From contig JAUCBJ010008622.1 of assembly GCA_032718475.1 (NCBI GenBank), positions 1 through 64,000 of the forward strand: 64,000 nucleotides of DNA. Reading direction: 5' to 3'. The stretch's first letter is position 1; the number at the start of each line of letters is the position of its first letter. Under the pieces are notes generated by a model. The model worked only from the letters and a program-made list of their open reading frames with translations. It was not told where the DNA came from and did not search any database. The stretch is from Nemertoderma westbladi (Eukaryota; Xenacoelomorpha; Nemertodermatida; Nemertodermatidae). Both the position numbers and the translations under genes were made by a program. This document shows, one piece after another, positions 54,191-64,000 of the stretch.

Positions 54191-56490
54191 ATAATTGCAC
54201 TGTTAGCACTGCACTGGGGTGTTAGAATGGCTGCCCACTTTTCAGTTTGCATTTGGCTGGCTATGTTTGTCATTTAACTGGTTGAAGCGGCAGTGTAAAG
54301 GTGATTGGGACGAGGTTACAAATACATCATTAGAATCATTCATAAGAATCATAAGAATCATTCAGAAGAAATCTACCCTTTGCCTGAGTAATACATCAAA
54401 TCCAGACAGATCAGTTGACAGCAACTATCTACAGAGCTAACTGGTACTGATAGCTAGTATGGTAAAGTCACGGAATGTGCCATTTGCACTTAGTGTACCT
54501 GAGCACCAACTACTAGCACCAGCTCGCACCTGTAAATCGTGCAGGTCAACTGTGGGGTATCCGTCTGGATCCAAGGTATTTGCTCCTAAATTTTATGGCG
54601 TCCCAGGACGTCCCAGGTATTACCTTGGTGTGGGTGGGTAGTCTTAATAAAGGGCTTGCTGTGCATAACCGAATGTATGTGGGCGTTAGTGCGGGTTCCT
54701 TATGCGTCCTGTAGACATCCCTCCCCCTTGTGTCACTGTCGTCTAAAGGTTTAGGCAGCCATTCGTCTAATGTTTGGCAGGGGTTTCCAGATAAGATACG
54801 TTAAAACTTACATAGTTAAAGTTTTTAAGTATATTTTAACGTAAAGCAGAATACAAAACTAAACATTTACAAGTTTACTAATTGTAACAAGTATTTTAAC
54901 AAGTATTTGCAAGTTTTGCTAAGTGAAGTGATAACTAAAGGATAAAGCACCTTTTATAGTAAAATCGGATGTGGAATGGAATTCTATAATTATATATTAG
55001 ATATATAATTATATATTCTAATCGTTCTATATGTTCTATGACATTCTTAAAAGCCGCATTGGCCCAATAAATTATTAAACACAATATGTAATCATCTCAT
55101 TGATCCAGCTAATCAGAATCCAAATTTGTACGCATAGCATTTATTCAACTACTATGTATAAAACCAGATAGGCGGTATATTTAAATTCGAAATAAACCAT
55201 TACAAAAATACGAATTCTCTAAATGAGATTCGAACTCTATAGCTAACATATACACGACCTACGAACTAACCTACTGGGCTAATGGACCATCTAATGTATC
55301 TCTGTAAAATACGTTAGATATTACAAAGTTTTTTTTTACATAGTTTTTTAAAGAAAATAAAGAATAAATGTCGTAATTTTTAAATTTTTTATACAAACTA
55401 AACTACAAATTGCTACTTAAATGAAATAATTTCACAGGCCCAACTTACAGTTAAAACAAAACTTAGGTGTAATAGGGTGTCCGACAAAATTTGATACTTT
55501 TTATTTTTTGATTTGTGCAGCTCCATATTAATGATTTTCAGTAATTATGGTGTCATTGGATAGATGGAAAGTGCTATTTTGTGTAAACTGATGATAAAAC
55601 ATGAAATAGAGTAACCAACATGGATTGTTTTAATATTCTAATTACATACATAAATACTGTATGATTCAAGGTATTAAATGTTCTAATAGACATCAATATG
55701 CACTCCTCCAACTCTCTGAACTTTGAGTAACCTAGCAGATATTTCATTAATAGAGCAGTAATTATTATGTACTGTATTGTAATTATCTGGAATTAACCAT
55801 TAAATTTAAATTCCAGACATATTTTGAATTTCTGTGTTGTTTTTTTTTAATTCCAGATTGTCCGGAATTAACCAGGGATTCCTGTTAAATTCCGGACAAG
55901 TTGAAGTTTTAAAAAAAACCTAAAAAAAAAAATACATTTTGTACTTTAAAAGTAATTGATGAATAAAAGGGGCAATAATATCAAAACAGAATGCCCAAAT
56001 GTACAGAAATTGATATCATTGTTTACAAGGAGTACAATTAGTTGTCTAGATGATCGAGGTTTTGTCCAGAATTACCCCATTTTTGTCCAGAATTACCCCA
56101 AACTACCCTAATTCATTTCTAATGACTACTTACATCAAACAATTATTTAAACATTCTATATAGGTAGGTTAGTTACATACTATAAATAAGGAGGAACGTA
56201 TATATTGTAAATACATAATTTCCTTTTATGTTTTTAATGAACATAAAATATAAAACCAAGCATTATTAAATTCACAAGCAATCAAATAATTTTAATAAGT
56301 TAATAAATAAATAAATTAATTAATAATAATAATTTAACAATTAATATGACATTATAAATAGGGTACAATTGAAACAGTAGACTCTGATTACAGCTGCGCT
56401 GGTAAATACAGCTGATATATATGTGTGTAAAATAATGTAGCCCAGAATATTATTATAATTATTATTTGAATAAGTACTATATATTCGTAC
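54191..56490. other. AT-rich DNA, no gene recognised
   Basis: Presumed intron or intergenic. Small features only: a tRNA-like stretch at 55222-55295, repeats of TTCCGGAATTAACC (55780-55900) and TTTTGTCCAGAATTACCCCA twice in tandem (56050-56100). TAGGGTGTCC at 55475 resembles a hAT end but has no partner. Confidence 0.4.
55222..55295 (-). other. tRNA-like sequence (pseudo-tRNA or SINE head)
   Basis: The minus strand has an A box (TTAGCCCAGTAGGTTAG) and a good B box (GAGTTCGAATCTC), but the acceptor arm (GGTCCAT) has no partner. Not called as a functional tRNA. Confidence 0.45.
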
Positions 56491-56820
56491 CTGTTGTTGT
56501 TGGAACTGTAGTTGTAGCTGCGGTTGTAGGAACTGTAGTTGTAGCTGCGGTTGTAGGAACTGTAGTTGTAGCTGCGGTTGTAGGAACTGTAGTTGGAGCT
56601 GTGGTTGTAGGAACTGTAGTTGTAGCTGCGGTTGTAGGAACTGTAGTTGGAGCTGTGGTTGTAGGAACTGTAGTTGGAGCTGCGGTTGTAGGAACTGTAG
56701 TTGGAGCTGTGGTTGTAGGAACTGTAGTTGTAGCTGCGGTTGTAGGAACTGTAGTTGGAGCTGTGGTTGTAGGAACTGTAGTTGGAGCTGTGGTTGTAGG
56801 AACTGTAGTTGTAGATGAAA
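56491..56820 (-). CDS. mucin-like Thr/Pro repeat exon, symmetric phase 1
   Basis: Acceptor TATATTTCAG before 56820 and consensus donor ACAG|GTACGA at 56490. Exactly 330 nt, phase 1 at both ends, no stops in the coding frame. It codes about 12 units of nine residues (PTTTAPTTV / PTTAATTTV; 27-bp repeat). Same composition, strand and phase as the exons at 43.3-40.9 kb. May be an upstream exon of the same gene, with the 13 kb between them filled by mobile elements, or of a paralogue. Encodes an O-glycosylated extracellular stalk. Confidence 0.65.
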
Positions 56821-56939
56821 CTGAAATATATAAAATGTAAATAAAACATATTAGAATAGAATTGTAATATTATTCGTAATAGTAGAAATAAGGTTATATA
56901 TAAAGTAAAATGTAAATATATTACCACTCTCAGTTAAAC

Positions 56940-57180
56940 CCACCAGCTGGAGAAGAATGTGCAGATGAGTACTCCAGGATCGCTTTGAAGGAGTCGCCAA
57001 GCGGAAGGATGAGTTAGAATGGGTAATTAACTCGCCCTTCTTCGACCCAGGCAGCCCTGTAAATGTCCCATTCTCTCGCACCGAAGTTGAGCTTTGTATA
57101 AATAAACTAAAACTTGAAAAGGCAGTGGGAATTGATTCCATCCCTAATGAAGTTTTACAACACACATCATTATTATCTGA
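56940..57180 (+). pseudogene. LINE RT N-terminal fragment
   Basis: The plus strand reads SPFFDPGSPVNVPFSRTEVELCINKL and LEKAVGIDSIPNEVL, the RT block 1 of CR1/jockey-like LINEs, then a stop at about 57190. Too short to classify further. Confidence 0.65.
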
Positions 57181-57289
57181 TTATTATCTCTAAACTGACC
57201 TACTGCTGCCGGCCCCAGGCCACAGGCTGCCAGGTAGGCGGAAATTATCTGATTATCTACCGTACACTGATACTGCAGTACCGGTACGG

Positions 57290-57605
57290 ACGAAATTTCT
57301 CAGTTGGTAACTGCCCCTGGCGGATGTAGGACAGAGTCGCCTACATCCATTTATTTGGTGAAGACACCAGGAGCAGTGAGTCCCAACCTCTTATAATTAA
57401 TTATAAACCCTCAATCAGTCGGTATACCGTATTTCTCAGTTGGTAACTGCCTCTGGCGAATGCAGGACAGAGTCGCCTACATCCACTTATTACTTAGCGA
57501 TATTATTTTCGCTGTGTTGGTAACTGTTCCTGGTGGGTTCAGGACGAGTCGCCTGTAATCCGTATATTTGGAGAAGCAGCCAGGTTCAGTGATTCCCAAC
57601 TTTTA
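57290..57605 (+). promoter_or_regulatory. tandem repeats upstream of the second protease element
   Basis: Three imperfect units, each with TTGGTAACTGCCCCTGGCGG and GACAGAGTCGCCTACATCCA (about 57297, 57432, 57508), ending about 10 bp before the first ATG at 57618. Repeated monomers just before ORF1 resemble the promoter monomers of some LINEs; inference only. Confidence 0.45.
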
Positions 57606-57617
57606 CAACCTGAAATA

Positions 57618-58893
57618 ATGAATGACAATCCAGCAATCTCAGCCTCAAATAACAAAATACCGGGAGGCAAGACAATTCCAAGATCGCCACTAGCGAGTAG
57701 AATTGTGCAGCATGGCGCGGATGGGGAGCGTCCCTACACATGGAGTCAGGGACCTGTTGAGAGAGAAAGCGATGTGTCGACAGAGGAATCCCCCGAGTCG
57801 ATGGAAAACCAAATCAATTCACGTATAAATAAACCTTCAAAGTTGAGAAGTAAACAGTTCGGGTCTTCGAACAAAACATTGGAACCAACAACTTCCGAGT
57901 CGATGGATAATCCTTCTGAGTCGACGGATAAACCTTCCGAGTCAACGGATAATCCATCGATGGATTAACCTTCTGAGTCAACGGATAAACCTTCCGAGTC
58001 AACGGATAAACCTTCCGAGTTGATGGATAAACTCTCCAAGTCGGCGGATACACCTTCCAAGTCGATGGATAATCCTTCCGAATCGATGGATAAACCTTCC
58101 AAGTCGACGGATAAACCTCACGAGTCCGCGGATAAACCTTCCGAGTCGACGGACAAACCTTCCGACAAGTCCACGGATAAACTTCCCGAGTCAACAGATA
58201 AACTTTCCGTGTTGACAGATATACCTCCCAAGCACACGAATGAACCTTCCGAGTCGGCGGATAAACCTCCCGAGACGATGGATAAACCTTCCGAGTCGAC
58301 ACAATATCGTTCCGAGTCGATGGAAAAACCTGCCAAGTTGACGGATAAACTTTCCGAGTTGATGGATAAATCTTCCGAGTCGACGGATAAAGTTTCCAAG
58401 TCGACCAAAAAACCTCCCGAGTACACGGATAAACCTTCCGAGGCGATGGATATACATTCCGAGTCGACGGAGAAACCTTCCAGGCTGAAGGATAAAGCAT
58501 CAGAGTGGACAGATAAAACTTCCAATATGACTGACGAACCCCACGAGTCATCTATGATACATGCCGAACCTTCAAATAACAACTTAATGATTAACAATTT
58601 CAATGATAAATCTCTACAGGTACCAGTAAGCAGTATGCCTGATGAATCTGTTTATGAAGTATTTTCATGCAACCCATCTAAGATAAAGGTTGATATTTCT
58701 AAATTAATCAGACAATATTTAATATCGCTGCCTCAGGTTTGTAAAACCAGTCCTGGAATCATTATTCCAAGTCGTGAGGACTTGTGGACGTTGGAACCAC
58801 CGAGATGGCTTGTTGACTCTATAATTTATGGCTTTATGGGCTTACTGGAAAGGCAGTATGATATTTCTTTGCAGCCATATTTAGTCAACTTGG
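57618..58893 (+). pseudogene. repeat ORF plus start of Ulp1 domain, second element
   Basis: One frame of 425 codons with a single TAA (57966-57968) inside the repeat array. The ATG is at 57618. Residues 1-70 are unique and basic; then about 28 seven-residue units (KPSESTD), a 21-bp minisatellite at 57890-58540. From about codon 340 begins the protease N-terminal region (VYEVFSCNPSKIKVD; LEPPRWLVDSIIYGFMGLLE), which aligns with residues 5-75 of the protease at 34157-33006. Interrupted by the transposon. Confidence 0.7.
57890..58540. repeat. 21-bp minisatellite
   Basis: About 28 units of AAACCTTCCGAGTCGACGGAT. Open on both strands; minus-strand frames 57814-58603 are shadows. Confidence 0.9.
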
Positions 58894-59133
58894 CAGTCTG
58901 GTCCACTAGCCCAAGCGGGAAACAATTGTTGTTCCCGATCGGGAAAATTGCAATTGCCCGATTGGGAAATAATGAATTTATATCAAAGCAACTATAATTT
59001 AACATTTCCAGATTAATGTTAGGCTGTTTACTTTACAATTGGGTATTTCTTATGTTTATTGTGGTAGGCCAATGATTCTTAATATAATATATATATTAAA
59101 CTGTTAAATTCAATAGTGATATTATTATTTATT

Positions 59134-59292
59134 ATGTCTCCTAAAAGAACTTTTGAGTGCACTGTACTAAATCATGGTTACATTCAACAACGGGTTGCTA
59201 ATAATGAATTTCAATTTCATGAAGATTTTAAAGTAATGAACGTTAAACATCGACATGGAAAATGGCGAGTAATCGAGTATATGTCATCATAA
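59134..59292 (+). CDS. short ORF at the start of the 4.2 kb transposon
   Basis: 53 codons with ATG, just inside the left end (SPKRTFECTVLNHGYIQQR). Overlaps the next ORF by 31 bp in another frame, so it may be its true N terminus shifted by one indel. No domain recognised. Confidence 0.35.
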   Translation: MSPKRTFECTVLNHGYIQQRVANNEFQFHEDFKVMNVKHRHGKWRVIEYMSS

Positions 59293-60875
59293 ATGTTGTT
59301 TCATCACGTGTTACGTATATTTGCAATGTCTGTCATGGATATTATGAAGAAAAATTGAACCAACAAACTGGGAGTGGCTCAAAAGACCAAGAAATAATAT
59401 CAACATCAACATCAACAGAAAATATTGTTGAGATGGAAAGCATAATAGCTACAGAACAAGTGGTAGTTGAAACTGCAGATGAAACTGCATCAAACGAATC
59501 TGATTTTTTATCAACACTAGTTAACCAAATTATAAATGAAATCAAAGATGCACTTAATGAATCTCTCCCAATAAAAACAACTGACAACCTAATTTACTCA
59601 TCCGATTTATACTGCCCTAATGGAAAATTGAAAATGTTATTATTATCACCACTATGTAATATTACTGGTGATCATAAGAAATATAACCGCAACTTGTATA
59701 GAATGAATAAAATTGTTGACCTTCTATTTTCTTGTCATGATAATGTGGGAAAATTGACACACAGGAAAGTGTAGTCTGCTATTCTGTCGATAGTTAGTTC
59801 CAAATTTGGTGCAATATTAAGATCATACACATCATCAGCAGCCAGCTATACAAAAATACTTAACATTTTGGAAAACTCATCTTCTCTTAAGAAGTTACCT
59901 AAGGGTGACATTACAATAGCTTTAGATAACTTTCAGTTTCTTGGTAAAACATATCATATATACACAAATAAACAACCTTTAGCAAAAGTGTGCTCTGTCA
60001 TGAGTCATCTACATTCCCCACAACTACATATAACTAATCAACTGACATACATTGATCTGAGTAATACAATGCTCGATGACTTGGTTTCCGACTATTTTCA
60101 AGAGTTTGCTAATACACACAACAAGTTTAGGAATGCTTTCATTTCTCAAGAAATATCTGAAGTTTTGCATGATTATTACCCTGACAAACAATTCAAACAT
60201 AGTTCATCGTTTTGTGATGGAACATATAATATACTCTACAAAGCAGTTGATGTTGGTCCAGTGATCAAACTACCAATCCAAGTCAATGTTGAACTACATA
60301 GCCTGCTAAAAAGTATTGAACAATATGGAATGCCCCGCGATATGCAGAAATGGACTCAATTATATGGTAGCCTTGGGTCAATTATCGATCTATGACAGAA
60401 TTTATTTGCTACTTTGGATAGACCAGACTTTAAAGATGCTTTCAAAAAGTACACAAAGTCATACATTACTAAAATGAAATGTGCACTACAGGAATGGCAA
60501 GAAGAGGTCCGGAATTCAGATGTAATTCACTCAGGAGTCTCTTCCGATGAGGTTATAGGGCTTTCTGAAACTTTGGCTGATGAACATCTCACCTTTTATG
60601 ATGTCGGAAAAACAAGAATTAAAAAAGCTGTAATGAAAATATTACACAATGGACCACGTTTTACTCAGGTCGATAAGCTTCCAGTTGTACCAGTTACACA
60701 AACTGAGGAGATATACATGTCGTATGTTGATAGTTTGACTAAAGTCGAATTAGAGAAGACAGCCAAAGTAGAAATTGATAAGCTACCAATTTCTGAAAAA
60801 CGTTTGTATATAGAAAAACTTAATAAAGCTAAAACAAAGGATGATCTGTTGGAAATTGTGCATAGTTTACTTTGA
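59262..60875 (+). pseudogene. candidate transposase of the 4.2 kb element
   Basis: One frame of 538 codons with two in-frame stops (TAG 59772-59774, TGA 60393-60395). CNVCHGYYEEKL near the start may be half of a zinc finger. A central block GDITIALDNFQFLGKTYHIYT resembles the 'xxDN' strand of large transposase-like proteins in invertebrates (DUF6589-like), but I cannot place catalytic residues securely. The C-terminal third is helical and charged (IEKLNKAKTKDDLLEIV). It is the longest ORF in the element, hence the transposase candidate. Confidence 0.5.
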
Positions 60876-61167
60876 AGGTTAACAATAAGTTTAATTGCAG
60901 TAAAAGTACACTTTTTATATGGTAGAAGACCTATTTATAATTATTGGAATTAAAATTTGTTACAGTTTGCAATAATAACATATCGTATTATATGCTAAAA
61001 ACCAGTTTGTTTACAATGTGCAGTCACCACTATACTCATATATCCTTTATTAGCCTCATTGCGCTTGTCCTAAAGGCAAATTCTACTTGGAAAATTTCTA
61101 AAATTTTGCTAAACTTCATGTGTACCCAGTTTGGTTAGATTTAATCGAGGGTTGGCTGATTCTTTAA

Positions 61168-61215
61168 TGGTACCTCTATGCTAAGGCTCACCTTACTTCG
61201 TGGCTCGCCCCATGA
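61168..61215 (-). repeat. dispersed repeat shared with 23304-23335
   Basis: The minus strand has GGGGCGAGCCACGAAGT followed by AGGTGAGCCTTAGC; the copy at 23304 has the same 17-mer followed by GGCGGAGCCTTAGC. Confidence 0.7.
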
Positions 61216-61336
61216 CAATACCAATATTCAGGAAACTCAGTTAATGTTCTTTTTATGGCGAAGGAAATTATATAAGGAATGGCAAATTTGTGATGTTTGA
61301 CAATTATAAAAAAAAATAACAATAATTCAAAATCTA

Positions 61337-61985
61337 CTATATAAAGTTTATACCTAAATTATAGATAACACAACTTCAACTTTACAATAACGGTTATAGT
61401 CTAAACTGTTTCAACAAATCTTTTTGTTTTCTCAATAAAATATAGTTAAAACATGAATTCGTAAGCTTTTTCATTGGAAGACCTATATGATTACGGCATA
61501 GGAAATGCATGCCATTAGTTTCGCTTTGTTTCAGTTTACGAAATCCAGTAGGCCCTACATTTTCCATGAAACCAAGAATTACATTTCTCACACTTTATCC
61601 AAAAGGAATCAAACCATTTATCCTCTGGTGACTGGTAGTACCGCTTGCACATCATACAACGATTTGCTGAGTATATAAAGTTTATACTTATATCATAGAT
61701 AAACCAAATTCAACTTTACAATAACAGTTGAGTATAAACGGTTTCAACAAATGTTTTTGTTATATTTCTCAATAAAATATAGTTAAATCATGAATTCTTT
61801 ATTTTCGAAGCTATTTCTTTGGAAGACCTTCTATATGATTACGGCATAGGAAATTCATGTCATTAGCTTCGCTTCGTTTCAGTTTGTAAAATCCAGTACA
61901 TTTTCCATGAAACCAAGAATTACATTTCTCATACTTTATCCAAAAGGAATCGAACCTTTTATCCTCTGGTGACTGGTAGTTTCGA
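61337..61985 (-). pseudogene. PHD-type zinc finger exon/segment, tandemly duplicated
   Basis: Two tandem copies of about 330 bp (61337-61660 and 61671-61985). On the minus strand each encodes CMMCKRYYQSPEDKW-type Cys pairs, then IKCEKCNSWFHGKC and, after a spacer, FLCRNHI: C-x2-C, C-x2-C, H-x2-C, C-x2-H, a PHD-finger layout. In the first copy an insertion of six bases brings a stop after the HGKC motif; in the second the first Cys pair is degraded, so the two are complementary halves. Confidence 0.6.
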
Positions 61986-62544
61986 AATGATCTGAGATAG
62001 TGCTCTTGATGTAATGGGGTTTTTACTCAGATCATCCCAAGACAATTGGCCACGGTGATGCTTTTCTTTCTGGCCAACATTCTTACGTCGAGTGGATGCT
62101 GTATTAGAATGGTCTTTAGCTGAAGATTCTATACTTCCTACTTCTATTACAGGCATTGTCAATATTTTCCAGCCACAGTCTCGTTTTTGTATAGGCTGCA
62201 GACAATTTGCATTATCTTTAGCTTTATTGCCTACCGGTATACGTTTATTTCGTTTAGGTGTCTGGTTCTCAACTACAGGTATTATGGGTGAACTTCTAGG
62301 GAATAATTGCACTACTGGTCACAGGATTACCAGTACCGGTACTTCTTAGAGTGGATCGCTTTTTGGTTATTCTGGCTGGAGTGCCAGCACCCGACGTGGA
62401 GCGGTTACTGGTTGCGGATCGTAGTTGAGGAGTTAACACTAACGTAGAACCAGAAAATGACGCATTACTAGTATTCAAAAAGGACCTCGAACTTGATAAA
62501 TCGAGTGGCGATTTTTGAGTTACAACTGATGAACTTTCCTCCAT
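61959..62544 (-). pseudogene. N-terminal part of the PHD protein of the 4.2 kb element
   Basis: ATG at 62542-62544 opens a Ser/Thr-rich 82-codon frame. A second frame from 62312 continues (RNKRIPVGNKAKDN; EKHHRGQLSWDDLSKNPITSR) to about 61959, directly before the PHD segments. Basic and disordered, probably nuclear. Frame change near 62300. Likely an accessory protein of the transposon. Confidence 0.5.
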
Positions 62545-63099
62545 TCTATTATAATAAACCTTACACTCAACTCTCAGAACTTTAGGGCATAGTCAGGCAG
62601 TAGATGGTAGGCTACTGCAACTGCAGTAAACATGGACCTGCCATTCCAGTCAGCCAGCAGACTGTTTGACAATATGGCCTATATTGTAGAGTGGTAGAGT
62701 GGTAGGTACTGTCAGACTGACTGACTGAACAGCTGAAGGTGCTAGCTATCCACTATCATTTATGAATATGAAGATATTGTAATGTTTCCTGATCTGGCAA
62801 TAAAACATTTATGAAAATATTAAAATGTTTCCCGATCTGGCAATAATAAATTTCCTGATCAGGAAACTTACCTTCTGACCTTATATTTAACATTGCAATT
62901 TAAAGCAGCAAAAGTACATAATGAGCATCAAACCCATTGGTCACTAGGGACAGGTGATTATCCCTACACCTCAACTGTATTGCGCATCCTAACCAGTCAA
63001 TGCGCAGAAATGTTTATGTTAATTTTTCCCGATCGGGAAACATTTATTGCCCAATCTGGAAATGTCTGTGTTTACCGATTGGGCTAGTGGACTAGACTG
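62545..63099. repeat. right subterminal region with CCCGATC repeats
   Basis: TTTCCTGATCTGGCAATAAA (about 62785), TTTCCCGATCTGGCAATAAT (about 62828), TTTCCTGATCAGGAAACTT (about 62851), TTTCCCGATCGGGAAACAT (about 63026) and TTGCCCAATCTGGAAA (about 63048). The same motif is at 58932-58970 near the left end. Probable transposase-binding sites. Confidence 0.75.
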
Positions 63100-63102
63100 C
63101 TT

Positions 63103-64000
63103 GGGACTAAGCTGCAAGCTCAAAATTATGATATGCTGAGTGCTATTAAATATGTAGCTAATCGATACATGGGAATCAACAGAAAAAGAAAACCCATACT
63201 ACTTATTCTTCCTGAATGCACAAAAATTGGTTCTGTTAATAATAAATCAGGCAATAATCATTGGATTATACATATTGCGGATACAAAAGAAAAGAGAGTC
63301 AGTTGTTTGAACCCACTTGGCCATAATACACCTAATAAAACCACATTCGAGTTTGCAAAAATATTATCTGAAATAGACGCTCTGAATCCAACTTACACAT
63401 CATCGACTGACAAGTGGTTGGTGACAGTAAGTTCTCACAATTACACAAAACAGCAGAATGGAAATGATTGTGGCGTGTTTATTTGTTTCTATGCTTTGAG
63501 CTTGGCTCAATCTCTAAAAACTGTACCAACCATGCTGAGGACTGATATCACAGGTACCAACACCAGGCAGTGGCTTCTTGCTTGTTTCCAAGCCTGTAAA
63601 TTAGTTGAAGATGAAAATTTCTACACTTCCGATATCGATAAGGAAACTGTAATTTCGCCACAATCACAAGATGATATTAATTTGGAATCAGTGCCTTTGT
63701 CCCGATACTCATCGACAAATAATAATACAATATTAACCTCAGACATACGAGTAAATGAAACACAATTAGATAATACTTATGTTTATGATCAAATGCAGAA
63801 GCCACGAAAACTTGCAATTGCGTCTCTTATGGAGAAAGGAGATCGGGAGAAAGAAAATGTAAGAATAAATATTTTTAATAGAATTAGGTCATTATTATCA
63901 CCGGTACAAGCTATGTCATTAAAACTAAAAGCCCGGGTATCTTCATATGAATTGGCCATCGATATTTATGAATTAATGCGAGTCTTATATGAGAATTATT
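63103..64000 (+). CDS. Ulp1/C48-type protease, second element (partial)
   Basis: The frame is open to the window edge. It continues the domain begun before 58893 but in a frame one base off, so this copy has a frameshift as well as the insertion. Catalytic set: His at 63259-63261 (NHWIIHI), Cys at 63469-63471 (GNDCGVF), Gln three residues upstream region (TKQQNGNDCG). At the Asp position there is Asn (SCLNPLGH, 63310-63312). Downstream, AIDIYELMRVLYENY aligns with the block that follows the protease in the first element, here without an intervening stop. Confidence 0.8.

Larger units (their letters stand above)
58894..63099. mobile_element. 4.2 kb DNA transposon, unassigned superfamily
   Basis: Inverted ends begin CAGTCTGGTCCACTAGCCCA (58894) and, complemented, CAGTCTAGTCCACTAGCCCA (63099), with about 25 of the first 28 bases matching. 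Both are flanked by CTTGG (58889-58893, 63100-63104). Multiple copies of a palindromic motif close to TTCCCGATCGGGAA lie within 200-350 bp of each end. It carries a long plus-strand ORF (59262-60875) and a minus-strand PHD-finger ORF (62544-61394). It interrupts the protease gene. The 5-bp duplication and CAGT ends match no common superfamily I can name with confidence. Confidence 0.85.
57200..64000 (+). mobile_element. second Ulp1-protease element, runs off the window
   Basis: Plus-strand relative of the element at 28.5-36.6 kb: 5' repeats, a minisatellite-coded Ser/Asp/Lys-rich ORF, Ulp1/C48 protease, then the same helical block (SYELAIDIYELM). Split at 58893/63100 by a 4.2 kb DNA transposon. 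Whether it also has an endonuclease and RT cannot be seen, as it continues past 64000. Confidence 0.75.

Noticed and set aside
55222-55295. Functional tRNA gene
   Set aside because: Good A and B boxes but no acceptor stem.
55475-56100. A second hAT element starting TAGGGTGTCC
   Set aside because: No matching right end or 8-bp duplication could be found.
57814-58603. Minus-strand ORFs over the 21-bp repeat
   Set aside because: Shadows of the plus-strand repeat that leads into the protease domain.

Overview
This window is nuclear DNA from an animal, most likely an aquatic invertebrate; the species cannot be named from the sequence. The evidence is a split mucin-like gene with consensus splice sites, no bacterial operon structure, and a dense nested set of metazoan transposable elements: RTE- and CR1-type LINEs, a Penelope-like element, BEL/Pao, Ty3/gypsy and Ty1/copia LTR elements, pogo, and TTAA-, PIF- and hAT-type DNA elements. 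Runs of 12-28 G or C recur across the window. No rRNA, CRISPR array or clear functional tRNA was seen.

Layout. 1-2.75 kb: one probable host gene, an SLC18B1-like MFS transporter (minus strand). 3-4.4 kb: 5'-truncated RTE LINE. 4.9-8.3 kb: two non-autonomous DNA elements with exact target-site duplications (a TTAA element and a 1.4 kb hAT-like foldback), then a 20-bp tandem repeat. 8.85-13.4 kb: gag half of a BEL/Pao element. 14.4-18.3 kb: a second RTE copy abutting a CR1-like LINE with a decayed 2A-like motif. 19.3-22.9 kb: decayed copia element with a PIF-type MITE in its LTR and an inverted gag copy behind a 44-bp palindrome. 23.1-26.8 kb: Penelope-like element split by a 315-bp satellite.

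27.8-36.9 kb: a BEL/Pao reverse transcriptase gene interrupted by an 8.04 kb LINE flanked by a perfect 7-bp duplication. This LINE carries minisatellite-coded Ser/Pro/Thr-rich ORFs, a Ulp1/C48 cysteine protease, an ORF1-like region, an APE-type endonuclease and a reverse transcriptase. A second, divergent protease element lies at 57.2-64 kb on the plus strand. It is interrupted by a 4.2 kb DNA transposon with terminal inverted repeats, palindromic subterminal repeats, a long unrecognised ORF and a PHD-finger ORF.

38.6-44.3 kb and 56.5 kb hold phase-1 exons of mucin-like, Thr/Pro-rich surface proteins on the minus strand. One exon is split by a TTAA transposon. Between them lie a GC-rich Ty3/gypsy pol (44.4-48.1 kb), a pogo transposon inserted in a LINE remnant (48.5-51.6 kb) and a third RTE copy (52.2-53.7 kb). 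Most element ORFs contain stops, frameshifts or deletions, so the window is largely a transposon graveyard. The least decayed ORFs are the MFS gene, the mucin exons and the two protease domains.
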